From: Oenanthe sinensis
Lineage: Eukaryota > Streptophyta > Magnoliopsida > Apiales > Apiaceae
Assembly: GCA_028671895.1 (NCBI GenBank)
Contig: CM053803.1
Coordinates: 43,894,786-43,958,785 of the forward strand
Direction: 5' to 3'
DNA length: 64,000 nt
This document shows, one piece after another, positions 32,701 to 43,052 of the stretch. The notes below the pieces were generated by a model, which made no database searches, was not told where the DNA came from, and saw only the letters and a list, made by a program, of their open reading frames with translations. Each line of letters begins with the position of its first letter. The stretch's first letter is position 1. The position numbers and the translations under genes are program-made.

Positions 32701-33696
32701 AATTTATCTTAAGACGCCTGTTTTCCATTTTCAATTTTTTTGGGTAAACAATAAATACATGCTTTGCTTTTTGATGCAAACTTCGACCCATATAAAGAAT
32801 TAGAATGCAGCTGCAAAAGGTGTCACATGCAGCAAATGACAAAACACATGTCTATACCCCCCCCCCTATCATACACTTCTCAACAGTGTTAACGTGCATC
32901 AACTTTACCTTAGATTTGCACCTAATTCCTCCCGCCACCCGGCCTCTCAATTCTTGTCCTCATTCCCATATCCACCGGACATGACATGGGTGAGAGTATG
33001 GGATTTGAGTTGGATCCATCTTATTAAAACCAAATACTTCACCTTGTAGCATCCCGATTTAAAAATTTAAAAGGTCTCGTCACAACTTATTTATGGATAA
33101 AAAGGTCAATGGATGACATGTTTGTATGTTTTTCTTTGATTATTCTACAAATTAAGATACTTAGTTAAGTGTATCTGATTTACGTGTAGTAGACACTATT
33201 TTCGTTCTAAAGAATCAAAAAAGACTTGTAATAATTTTTGGCATTTTTCTATTGAATCTTGTGTATGAACGAATTATCCAATTCAAAAGCATAATAATAA
33301 TTTCGACATATATTCTCGACAGAAACTAACTAAATAATAAAAGTAGCTGTGTTCATTGACCTTAGCATTGGCAGCACCGAGTCTGGAACCGTGATCATCA
33401 TAGTGAGGGGCATCATTTTCAGCATCTTCGAGAGGAAGTTGAACCTGAGCTAACATAAGATAATTGGGCTCATCTTCAGAAGTATGAGTCCCGAGAATCA
33501 TCTTCTGAAGAGAGTAATCATTTCTGGGTTGTTCTTGACGATCAGGCAGCCATTCCAGGGTAAGAGAAGGCCATTCAAGAGCATGAGTAATGACAAGATC
33601 ATAGAGAAACGGAGTGTTCTTTTTCCATATCTTGTACTCTTCGTTTATCAATCTCTCCTCTATCTCACCTCCACTCTCCTCCTCGTCTCTCCCCAT
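29726..33696 (-). CDS. MSI1: Histone-binding WD40 protein MSI1 (RBBP4/p48 family)
   Basis: Six exons: 33361-33696, 32155-32481, 31097-31246, 30323-30447, 30114-30209 and 29726-29975, with GT-AG introns. The CDS is 1284 bp, 427 aa; MSI1 proteins are about 424 aa. The N-terminus MGRDEEESGGEIEERLINEE and blocks NTPFLYDLVITHALEWPSLT, DGEVNRARYMPQNPFIIATK, GLSWSQFKEGHLLSGSDDAQ and SWNPCEPWVIASVAEDN identify MSI1 rather than FVE/MSI4. It folds as a seven-blade propeller binding H3-H4 and serves CAF-1, PRC2 and deacetylase complexes in the nucleus. Odd points: exon 3 starts IHGVVEDV, one residue shorter than the usual HEGVVEDV, and the acidic tail holds a duplicated LPGDD. Confidence 0.97.
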
Positions 33697-33910
33697 CTTT
33701 TTAAATTAATTATTTAGATAAACAAAAGGAGGGAACAACAGAACAAAGCGGATACAAAATTGAGGGAGGAGGGTTTTGTTGTTTTACTACTGTTTTATTA
33801 GTTCAATTTTAGTATTATATTATTGAGAAAAAGGAACCCAGAAACATTTTAGATAATTTCTAAGATTTTAGTACAAAATTTTACATTTTGGTAAAATTTT
33901 AAATGAATCT

Positions 33911-34094
33911 TAATTTTACAAAAATAATCTTCCCATATTTGCATATAAAATCCTAATTATCTCATAACTTGCAATTTTACCAAAAGAATCTTCCCATATT
34001 TGATATAAAATCCTAATTATCTCATAACTTACAATTTTACCAAAATAATCTTCCCATATTTACATTTAAAATCCTAATTATCTAATAACTTACC
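33911..34094. repeat. Three-copy ~60-bp tandem repeat upstream of MSI1
   Basis: Units containing AATCTTCCCATATTT start at about 33926, 33987 and 34047, with periods of 61 and 60 bp. Each continues AAATCCTAATTATCT(C/A)ATAACTT. The first copy is less complete. The array is 215-400 bp upstream of the MSI1 start codon. Confidence 0.85.
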
Positions 34095-34832
34095 CTAATC
34101 TCTATATTATTTTAGTTTTATTTTTGATTTCACACTATTTTTTTTTATAAATTGACTTATTTCATATATAAATTTAGCATTTTTTCCAATTAAAAGTATA
34201 AACTTATATAATGATCAATAGTGTTATATCTTGTTGAATAATTGTAAATTAGTGTATTTAATAGTTTATTTACTTTTTGAATGTAATTTTTGTTTTACTA
34301 TTTACACCCTATTAATTATTTTAGTTTATAGTGACTTAAATATATGATTTATTTTAAAAAAAATATTATATGCGGTTTTAAAAAATCTCCAACCACAACT
34401 ATAAATGCAGTTGCGGTTAACCGCGACATTTTCAATCGCGAATTTGCAGTTGGTGTGGTTCAATTTGAGGTTCAACCACCTAAAAAATATATAATAAATT
34501 AGTTATAATTATTATAAATTCATGTAGTATTATTATATAGTATAATAAAAAAAGATAAATTAAGGAGCAATATAATTAATGAAAAAGTAATAGATCCTTC
34601 AAGTTATGTTATCAAGTACTCTTGTCGATAAAAATATAATATATATACTAAAAATGTTTGATACAAAATTAAAATAATATATCAATCACGATTCTACATA
34701 CTAAATTGTGTTAACTAATAACGTTATTTTGGAGTATATTTTATATTTTAAATAATTAAAATATATGTAAATGTATATATAATTTATTAATTTATAGAAA
34801 TGTATAAGTATAATTATTATATTTTTAATTTT

Positions 34833-34868
<36 letters not shown>

Positions 34869-35640
34869 CGGTTTGATTTTTACGGTTTTTAAAATATAAA
34901 ATCACAATCGAACCGCAAATGAGCGGTTATAAAAAATTGAATCCGAAACTATCTACGTTTTGCGGTTATCCACAAAATGTGATTTGGTTGATACGGTTGA
35001 GCGGATTCTTTGTACGCCACATAGGCTGTCTCTCTTGTCTGTGGCTCTGTGCTTGCTCATATTAGTTGGACTTGCATATTAGAAATATATGTAATGGCTT
35101 GCTCATATTAGTTGGATTTGCATATTAGAAATATATGTAATGGGAACCGGGATGAAGACCCTTCTCATTTTATTTTTTAAAATGTTTATTCAAAGTATTA
35201 TCATTGATATAATTATGGAAATTCCTAATGATATCGTTGTATAATTGGCTTTTTTAAATGGTATCATTCACTATTTTAATAAAACCTTAATTTCTAATGA
35301 TATCATTTAGAAAATTCAATTCTACAATGTAACATTAGACATTTTCCAATTTCTAAGTTCTACTTTATAAGGATGATAGTAATATAAAAATAATTATAAA
35401 AAACCAATATCTATTATATATGATAAAAAATTTAGGAAAAATTGAATTTGCTAAATGGTACAATTAGGAATTGTCATTTTAATTAATAATTAACAGTTTA
35501 GTTAACATAGTAGTGTGATGCGGACGAAGTCAAAAGTATAGTAATGTCACTTGAAAATCCAAAATAGTTATCATTTATAAAAACCAATTCTAAAATAATA
35601 CTATTAGGAATTTTCCAATAATTAATTGTATTCAAAACAT
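34095..35640. other. AT-rich intergenic with repeat relics
   Basis: 34370-34480 and 34865-35010 are rich in GCGGTT / AACCGC phrases in both orientations, probably the ends of one decayed element. A (TA)n run of about 30 bp lies at 34835-34866. A 46-bp direct duplication (CTTGCTCATATTAGTTGGA...) occupies about 35052-35143. No gene was seen. Confidence 0.5.
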
Positions 35641-36399
35641 TTTCCTGCGAAAGTCAAGAAGAGCTTCACCGTACTACTTCTGTTGCTTTTCCGAGAATGC
35701 CTACAATAGTCAATAAGCTGCCATGATCCATGAAAATACAAATCAGAACATCATCTAATTAAGGTACACTCTCAGAGCAAAAATAAATGAAAATAGGTGG
35801 ATGAAGTACCATAATTTAGTCAGCTTCTAATTCAATGTCAAGCAGAAAGATCACAGCCATCTTTTTATTGTTATCCGCAACATCTTTCATCTGTTATTCA
35901 CTAGTTCAAACAAACCAAAAATAGCTGTAGGTACATGCAGTGCTATAATTCTGTCTAACTTCTAATTCAATGTCAAGCAAAAAGCCATACCCATCTTTTA
36001 ACTGTTATCTCCAAGTGGTGAGCATAGTGATAAAATCTAATGCTTTTGTTGCTTTCTGAGAACAATCACTCCCCCGATATAATATTCAATATGCATAACA
36101 TTAATAATAGCAAGAACAATCAATCAAGCTACAATCGATAAAGATATGGACCAAAACATTAAATCCAATAATTTCATTTCACGCCAAAACTCAAACCTAA
36201 GTTCTAATTGCTAATCACAACTACAAGGTGAGCTTATTTGTAATGCTTTGATTGCTTTTCTGAGAACATTGGAGATAGTCAATACGCTGCTCTGATCCAT
36301 CCAAATAAAAACCAGAACATCATCCATGATCCAATTGAAGTAACAACAAAATGTCCTTTATCGCTACAGCGTTTAACTTTACCTATGGGTCCACGGGGT
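35641..36399. other. Intergenic with diverged internal repeats
   Basis: Segments recur with divergence. TTGCTTTTC(C/T)GAGAA...AATCAGAACATCATC occurs at about 35687-35755 and 36254-36325, with a partial copy near 36040-36067. CTTCTAATTCAATGTCAAGCA occurs at about 35825 and 35958. No open frame. It may be the old 3' flank of the pseudogene at 41103-42330, now separated by the copia insertion. Confidence 0.45.
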
Positions 36400-36653
36400 T
36401 GTTATGAATATTTGAAGAGGAGGAGCTAAAATAAAAAGAAACTTATGACAGCACTCAATGGATTATGTAAGAACTCTTTTAATTCTTAACTTATCTCTTC
36501 ACTCTTGAAAACAAGTACATACTTCACCCCTATATTTATACTGTAAGGAGGAGTAATCAGGGGAAATACAAAACATCAATTATATTTAAACATCCATTAA
36601 GAGAGTCTCTACATATACCAGCACCAGGTTCATTGAATGCACTGAAGACTTTT
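36400..36653 (-). repeat. 3' LTR of the copia element, truncated
   Basis: It aligns along its length with the right LTR but lacks the terminal AGTTTATCTCTAACA and about 15 bp near 36545. The missing end, together with the absence of a polypurine tract, results from a deletion that joins pol directly to the LTR. Confidence 0.9.
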
Positions 36654-39600
36654 GGCAAGGCTTTTGTAAACATATCTGCTACTTGAACGCCACTCGAAAC
36701 ATGATGCCGAAGGACATTTTTCATCTTTACATGCTCACGAATAAAATGAAAACGAACATCAATATGTTTACTTCGTTCATGATGCACGGGATTTTTTGCC
36801 AACTCTATTGCAGATTTATTATACATTCTGATTTCAGTTGCGTCATGCTGAATTAGTTTCAGCTCTTGTAGTAAATTCCTTAGCCATATTGCATGACACA
36901 CACACCGAAGCTGCTACATACTCAGCTTCACACGTTGATAGTGCTACAATAGGCTGTTTCTTTGATTGCCATGTAAATATTGTCTCACCCTTAAAAAAAC
37001 ATAACCAGATGTGCTCTTCCGGTCATCCACACTTTCACACGAGTCACTATCAGAATATCCCACTAATTTGTAATTGTTTGTACTCGAATAAAATAATCCA
37101 AGTGATTTAGTTCCTTCGATATATCGAAGGATTCTTTTTATTGCCTTCCGATGCGAATACCTCGGATCATCCATGAATATACTAATAATACCAACACTGA
37201 AGGCAATATCAGGCCTCGTACACGTAAGATATCGCAATCTTCCAACTAGACTTATTTGCATCCACATAATCTCATTTATCAAACTTAGAAAGTTTTGTGC
37301 CTGGTTCCATCGGAGTTGATACCGAGCTGCACCCTTCCATTCTGAATTTTGCCAAGATATCCTTGGCATATGCATCTTGTGACATAAATATACCTGATTC
37401 ACATTGCACAACTTCTAAACCAAGAAAATATTTCATCAATCCCAAGTCAGTCATCTCAAATTCCTGAGTCATCTCCATTTTGAATTCACTTATCATTTCT
37501 TCGCTATATCCCATAAATATCAAATCATCAACATATAGAGCAACAAACATTATACTACCTGCTTCTTTCTTCACATGCAATGCATGTTCATAGGGGCATT
37601 GTATAAAACCATTTTTCTTAAAATATTTGTCAATGCGTGTGTTCCAAGTGCGAGGTGTCTGCTTTAACCCGTATAACGCCTTCTTTAATTTCAGCACATT
37701 TTTTTCTTCTCCAACCTTAATGTACCCAGGTGGTTGGGTTACATATATCTCTTCTTCAAGTACGCCGTTCAGAAAGGCGGATTTCACGTCCATTTGATGT
37801 ATCGGCCACTTTAATTGTGCTGCTTCTGAAATGAGAAGTCTAATTGTCTCCATCCTAGCAACAGGTGCAAAGACTTCTTTATAATCAATCTCATCTTTCT
37901 GCCTATAGCCCTTTGCGACTATTCGTGCTTTGTACCTGTCAATTTCACCTTGAGCATTAACCTTTTTCTTAAACACCCACTTCAAATCAATAGGTTTGTG
38001 GCCTCTTGGTAATTCCACCAGTTCCCATGTCTTATTTTTCTCTATGAATCTGATTTCTTCATCCATAGCGGCCTTCCATTTTTTATCTTTTATGGCATCT
38101 TCAAAGGCAACATTCTCATTGTCTAGAAGAAGGCAAACTAGATGAACTTCATCGGTGGATTCATATAGGTCCTGCAAAGTTCTTATTTTCGGATTTCTGG
38201 GTTCATCATCATCATCATCAGTTGTGTTGCTTGATTGTGAAATTGGTTGTGACAGAGAAAAAGATTCAGACTTCCTTTTCTCTTTCTCATGTATCTCTTC
38301 AGTTTGGTTGTTCCAATTCCAAGAAGCTTCCTCATTCACGTGCACATCTCGACTTATAACTATTTTTTTGTTGATTGGATCAAGTAACTTAAGACCTCCT
38401 TTCGTTCTTTCATCATAGCCGATAAACACATATTTTTTTCTCCTATCGTCTAATTTAGTCCCTCTTTGGTCTGGTACATATGCATAAGCAATGATTCCAA
38501 ACACTTTTAGATGTGACACTGAAGCTTTCTCTCCAGTCCAAGCTTTTTGTGGAGTTTTGTTTGCTAATTTTGTATGAGGACAACGATTCTGTATATAAAC
38601 AACACAATGCACTGCTTCAGCCCAAAACTCCTTTGACATGTCTTTTATTTTTAACATTGAACGAACCATGTCCAAGATGGTTTTATTTTTCCTTTCAGCC
38701 ACGCCATTCTGCTGAGGTGAATATGGTGTTGTCAAGAACCTTCTAATTCCCTGCTCTTCACAATAATGCATGAATTTGGTCGATGTGTACTCGCCACCTC
38801 TATCTGACCTCAATGCTTTGATGTAGTGTCCAGTCATTTTCTCTATGAGCAACTTAAATTTCTTAAACATGTCAAGGGCTTCTAATTTCTCTTTTAGAAA
38901 GTAAACCCAAGTTTTCCTCGTATAATCATCAATGAAGGTTATAAAATACCTTTTTCCACTGAATGAATTGGGTGTAATTGGTCCACATATATCCGTGTGA
39001 ACTAGCTCAAGAGCCTGCTTCGATTGATATGTTGTATGCTTTTGAAACACTTTTCGCATGTGCTTTCCAATGATACATCCTTCACAGAATTTTCTTGCGT
39101 AATCCATAATCGGAAGTCCATGAACTATGTTATTTTTGGCCATCTGCTTTAATCCACCATAATGTAGATGACCGAAACGCATATGCCATAGTGAAGCTTT
39201 ATCTTTAATATTAACTTGTAAGCATCTTTCTTGAAAATCTCTCAAATTAAACTCAAACATCCTGTTTTGAGTCATTTCTACGCGTGAAAGCAACTAACCT
39301 GATTTGTCTTTTAGATGCAGAGTTCGATCATTCATGATGATCGAATATCCTTTCTCTAATAATTGTCCCACACTGAGTATATTGCTCTTTATGTCAGGCA
39401 CATAATAAACATCTTCAATTGCTCCTTCTTTTCCATTCTCCTGAGAGAAACAAATCTTTCCTCGACCTTTCACTTGAACCTTTGAAGCATCTCTAAATGA
39501 AACATATCCGCAATCTATTTCCTCCAAGTTGAAGAACAAATTTTTGTGCCTGCACATATGGTTGTTGGCACCAATATCAAAGTACCATATTGTGTCACTG

Positions 39601-40602
39601 TCAGGTACTGCATCTCTATTAGCCATTAAAACTATACCACCATCATCATATGTTTCATCCTTAGTGGCCAGGTTTATATTTTCTTCAATTTTCTTCTTGG
39701 ACCAGCAATCCTTTGCGTAATGTCCATGCTTTTCGCAATTGTAACACTCAGCTTTTGATTGATTTGATCGATCTCCTCTACCGTGACTACGACCTCGGCC
39801 ACGCCAATTTTGTTGTCATATCTTCATGTCTGGTATCTCCATGTCCACCACCTCTGCCGCGGCTATAACTACGACCTCCTCGAGTACGTACTCTTCCTCT
39901 ACTTTGCTATGCAAATAATGCTTTATTTTCATCAATATTAGCCTTTACTTGTAAAGCTTCCACAAGTTGCTCCTACTCTTTCATTTTCTTTCGTTGTTCG
40001 TGTGCTTCAAGAGAGCTGGCAAGGTCATCAACTGTCATTTCTGCAAGATTTTTTTATTCTTCTATAGCGCACACAACATTTTCAAACTTCCCGGTTAATG
40101 ACCGTAAAATTTTCTCCACAACCCTTGTATCATTAATGCTTTCATCATTACGACGAAGTTGATTTACCACAGTTTGTACCCTTGTAATGTACTCGGACAC
40201 TCCTTCTGAAGCCTTCATTTTCATCACTTCCAATTCACCTCGGAGAGTTTGAAGGCGAACTTGCTTCACTCTGTCAGCTCCTTTGAATGATTTTTCCAGA
40301 ATTTCCCATGCGGTTTTTGAGTTTGGTGCACTTGCAATCTTCTCAAAACCAGACTCATCAAATGCTTGAAACAATAGATAAAGAGTTGTTTTGTCTTTCA
40401 TTCGTGTGTTTCTTAAATTCTTTAATTCATTTACTGTCAAATCGTCAATTGTTTGTGGCTCTGTGTAGCCAGTTTCAATCACATCCCAAGCATCTTGTGC
40501 ACCCAACCGTGCACGCATCTGAATGCTCCAATTGTCGTAGTTTGATTTTGTGAGGCTTGGTAGCGGAATTTGTCGTAGTGTACTACTTCCAAGGCTTGCC
40601 AC
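36557..40602 (-). pseudogene. gag-pol of the copia element
   Basis: Gag starts at 40602 with GTG where ATG is expected (GTG-GCA-AGC), adjoining the primer site. UBN2-type Gag (SNYDNWSIQMRARL) runs to a stop at 40054. The zinc knuckle CYNCEKHGHYAKDC is near 39715-39755. The protease motif is WYFDIGANNHM, D-I-G instead of D-T/S-G. One open frame of 673 codons (37272-39293) covers GAG-pre-integrase (LWHMRFGHLHYGGL), integrase (HTDICGP, LRSDRGGEY, PQQNGVAERKN) and RT (LKWVFKKK, MDVKSAFLNGVLEEEIYV, YVDDLIFMG). RNase H continues in other frames (DDRKSTSGY, RSKHIDVRFHFIRE). At least five stops and two frameshifts make it inactive. Confidence 0.92.
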
Positions 40603-40618
40603 GGCTCTGATACCAATA

Positions 40619-40901
40619 TGTTATGAATATTTGAAGAGGAGGAGCTAAAAGAAAAAGAAACTTATGACAGCACTCAATGTATTATGTAAAACTGTTTTGA
40701 TTCTTAACTTATCTCTTCACTCTTGAAAACAAGTACATACTTCACCCCTATATTTATAGGGTAAGGAGATACAAAATAATGAGAGTAATCGGGGGAAATA
40801 CAAAACATAAATTACATTTAAACATCCATTAAGAGAGTCTCTACAAATACCAGCACCAGGTTCATTGAATGCAACTGAAGACTTTTAGTTTATCTCTAAC
40901 A
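40619..40901 (-). repeat. 5' LTR of the copia element
   Basis: A 283-bp LTR bounded by TG and CA, separated from the primer site by three bases. It carries a TATTTATAG box near 40750. It is the more complete of the two LTRs. Confidence 0.92.
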
Positions 40902-41102
40902 TGGGTGCCTTCAAAGATTGTGAAAAATAATCAATTAAATGTTAAACAAGTCATTTATACAAAAATATTATGCTAAGATTCAAAAAAGTTAAGTCACATA
41001 CCCTGCACTTTTTGCCATCAACAACCATCTTGGTAGGGTTTCGATCACATCTCTTTGCAAACTTGTACAGAGCAAAGTAAAAGGGCAATCAAGCATTGAA
41101 GT

Positions 41103-42330
41103 TCAATAGTAATTAGGGACAGGTTCTAATGATTCCACGGCTCTATATCTAGAAAAGAACAAACAAAGAAACAAGAAGAAGTTTAATGAACATATTTTAT
41201 GCACACGAAACTAAAACTCCATCACTAGGATGTTCAACAATATATTTAATGGTGCAGATAAATAGAGTGTTCTGACCTCAGCATACAGCTATCAAAAACG
41301 TCATCTGCAGATTTGATCGCCTGAGGATTTGGAGACCTGAGGAAGATCAAAGGAGAGAAGAACAGAAAGAAAAAGAATAGAATACAGAAAGTTGGCAGTA
41401 CGGTGAATGGCATAGCTAAAAAGAGGAAAGAAAGAAAATCGAATTTTCTCTTACGATAGGAAGCAGCCAGCAACACTGAGCACCTGAGAGCCAAGACGTA
41501 AAGTACTAAACTTGATTTGGTATATTTAGTCAGAATGTCACATGTGAGCACCATTGGGACAACAAAATCCGTTTCCTTTCCGGGTCTAGAAATCTTGAAT
41601 GTGTAGAGATAGAAACAGACATCATCATAGGCAGTAAGGGTGAAGATGCCACCTTGCATATCAGCAAGATATCCTGACAGCTTTTCATTGGATTGAGGGA
41701 AGGGTTTGACTTCAAAAATATATACGGGATCATCACGATAGCCGGTATGGAGACAAAAGCGATGGGCACTTACGACTCCGAAGTCAAAGGAGATAACAGC
41801 AGAATCAAAAAAACCATCAGTACCATAAAATGAAAGTAACTACCAAAAATAAGAAGTGAATAGCCATGGTTAGGATTTTCATGATAATTATGTTCTTCAC
41901 TGCAATTGGGAAGGGGGACTATAGTACTCGAACGCACCTTCACGATATCAAGAACTAACATAAAAAACATAAAGCCTGTTTATTTAGCTCAAATACAAAA
42001 GGCTTGACCTTGCTACGTTGCATGAAAGGAAACCATTTATGAGACAACTCTTGAGTTTTGAAATCAAAGGTAATAAAGCCAATGTGCTTGGTACTACCAC
42101 CAGTGAAGACGATTTTGGATTCATAAAGACCGCAATCCATAGAAGGATAGCCCTCAAATTGTTTTACCAAATTAAGATCAGGAACAGCATTTTTCGATAT
42201 CAGTGTGGTAAGGTCACTGAACTTGATGGACCATATCATGTAGCAATGCTTCCCCTTGGTCTTACACTGTCCTTCGAAACAAATGTACATTTATCCACCT
42301 CACCCTTCACTGATCCTATAATCACTAACC
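41103..42330 (-). pseudogene. Unrecognised spliced gene remnant, possibly a beta-propeller (kelch-like) family
   Basis: Three 3' exons can be joined by GT-AG sites with matching phases: 41484 to about 41839, 41277-41336 and 41103-41148, ending SLEPVPNYY-stop. The largest encodes DSAVISFDFGVVSAHRFC and KLSGYLADMQGGIFTLTAYD. An upstream block at about 41955-42330 encodes SIKFSDLTTLISKNAVPDLN and CGLYESKIVFTGGSTKHIGF. Between and within these are frameshifts (about 41830 and 42250) and stops, so it looks like a pseudogene. Alternating short hydrophobic strands and G-G motifs suggest a propeller; this is a guess and no family is assigned. The copia element is inserted just beyond its 3' end. Confidence 0.5.
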
Positions 42331-43052
42331 GAATGTAGATACACAATCAGAATACACCTGTCAATAGGCTAATTGTTACTCTTGCATTCAATGTATTTGG
42401 TAATTGATCTATTCAATTTTTAAGACTGCATAGAAGCTTTCACGACCCTTGCACATGGGGGGAAATTGAAATTTTTCAAGTGAGTAATAGACAGAATGAT
42501 AATTACAACTTTTTAAGATAAAAATAATAGCAACCTGATACATGTCCGAGTCTACTACTAATAACCGAGAAATTGATCATTTATATACTAGAAAGTATCA
42601 ACTTTGTCCAACCCTTCACAGGAAACTCTCACTCGAAGCATGTTGGGTACAACAATTTCACAAGAATTAATGCAAGAAAGACTAGCATTTCTAAACACTA
42701 AAATTATACAAGATTAAAAATGGCATGCATCCTTTCTCTTTCTCCAACATTTTCAGAAAAAAAAAAGATGATGTTCATCAATAATAAAAGATTATGACAC
42801 GAAAGAATCATAATTTTAACAATTCCAAACATGCAACGATCAGCAAAGTGATTGTTTCTTATCAAGAAATAATGAATTAAAACTAAATCGCTCTTAAAAC
42901 CGAACCTACCTATCTCAAAAACTCTACGAAAAATTTGACAAAATTGCAAAATTACACAACCCAAACAACTCCATCGATAGAGTTCAGAACTGATCAGCCA
43001 CTTGCAGCAATTCCCCAAAGCCACCAGCAAAGCACCATGAGCAACTTTAGTT
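42331..43052. other. Intergenic, NAA25 3' flank
   Basis: AT-rich sequence holding the expected 3' untranslated region of NAA25. Nothing else was identified. Confidence 0.5.

Larger units (their letters stand above)
36400..40901 (-). mobile_element. Ty1/copia retrotransposon with two LTRs, decayed
   Basis: A complete-length but dead element. The right (5') LTR is 40619-40901, beginning TGTTATGAATATTTG and ending CTCTAACA on the plus strand. The left (3') LTR is 36400-36653 and lacks the last 15-16 bp. The primer site TGGTATCAGAGCC (minus strand) is at 40603-40615. Flanks are GGGGT (36395-36399) and TGGGT (40902-40906), consistent with a 5-bp duplication carrying one later change. Gag-protease-integrase-RT-RNase H order is Ty1/copia, resembling Tnt1-type elements; the clade was not determined. 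Confidence 0.9.

Noticed and set aside
33046..33120. TGTAGCATCCCGATTT in MSI1 intron 1, resembling a gypsy LTR start
   Set aside because: No matching end, target duplication or LTR-length block could be found; kept only as a note.
38155..38746. Plus-strand frames opposite copia pol
   Set aside because: They lie entirely within the 673-codon minus-strand pol frame and have no motifs.
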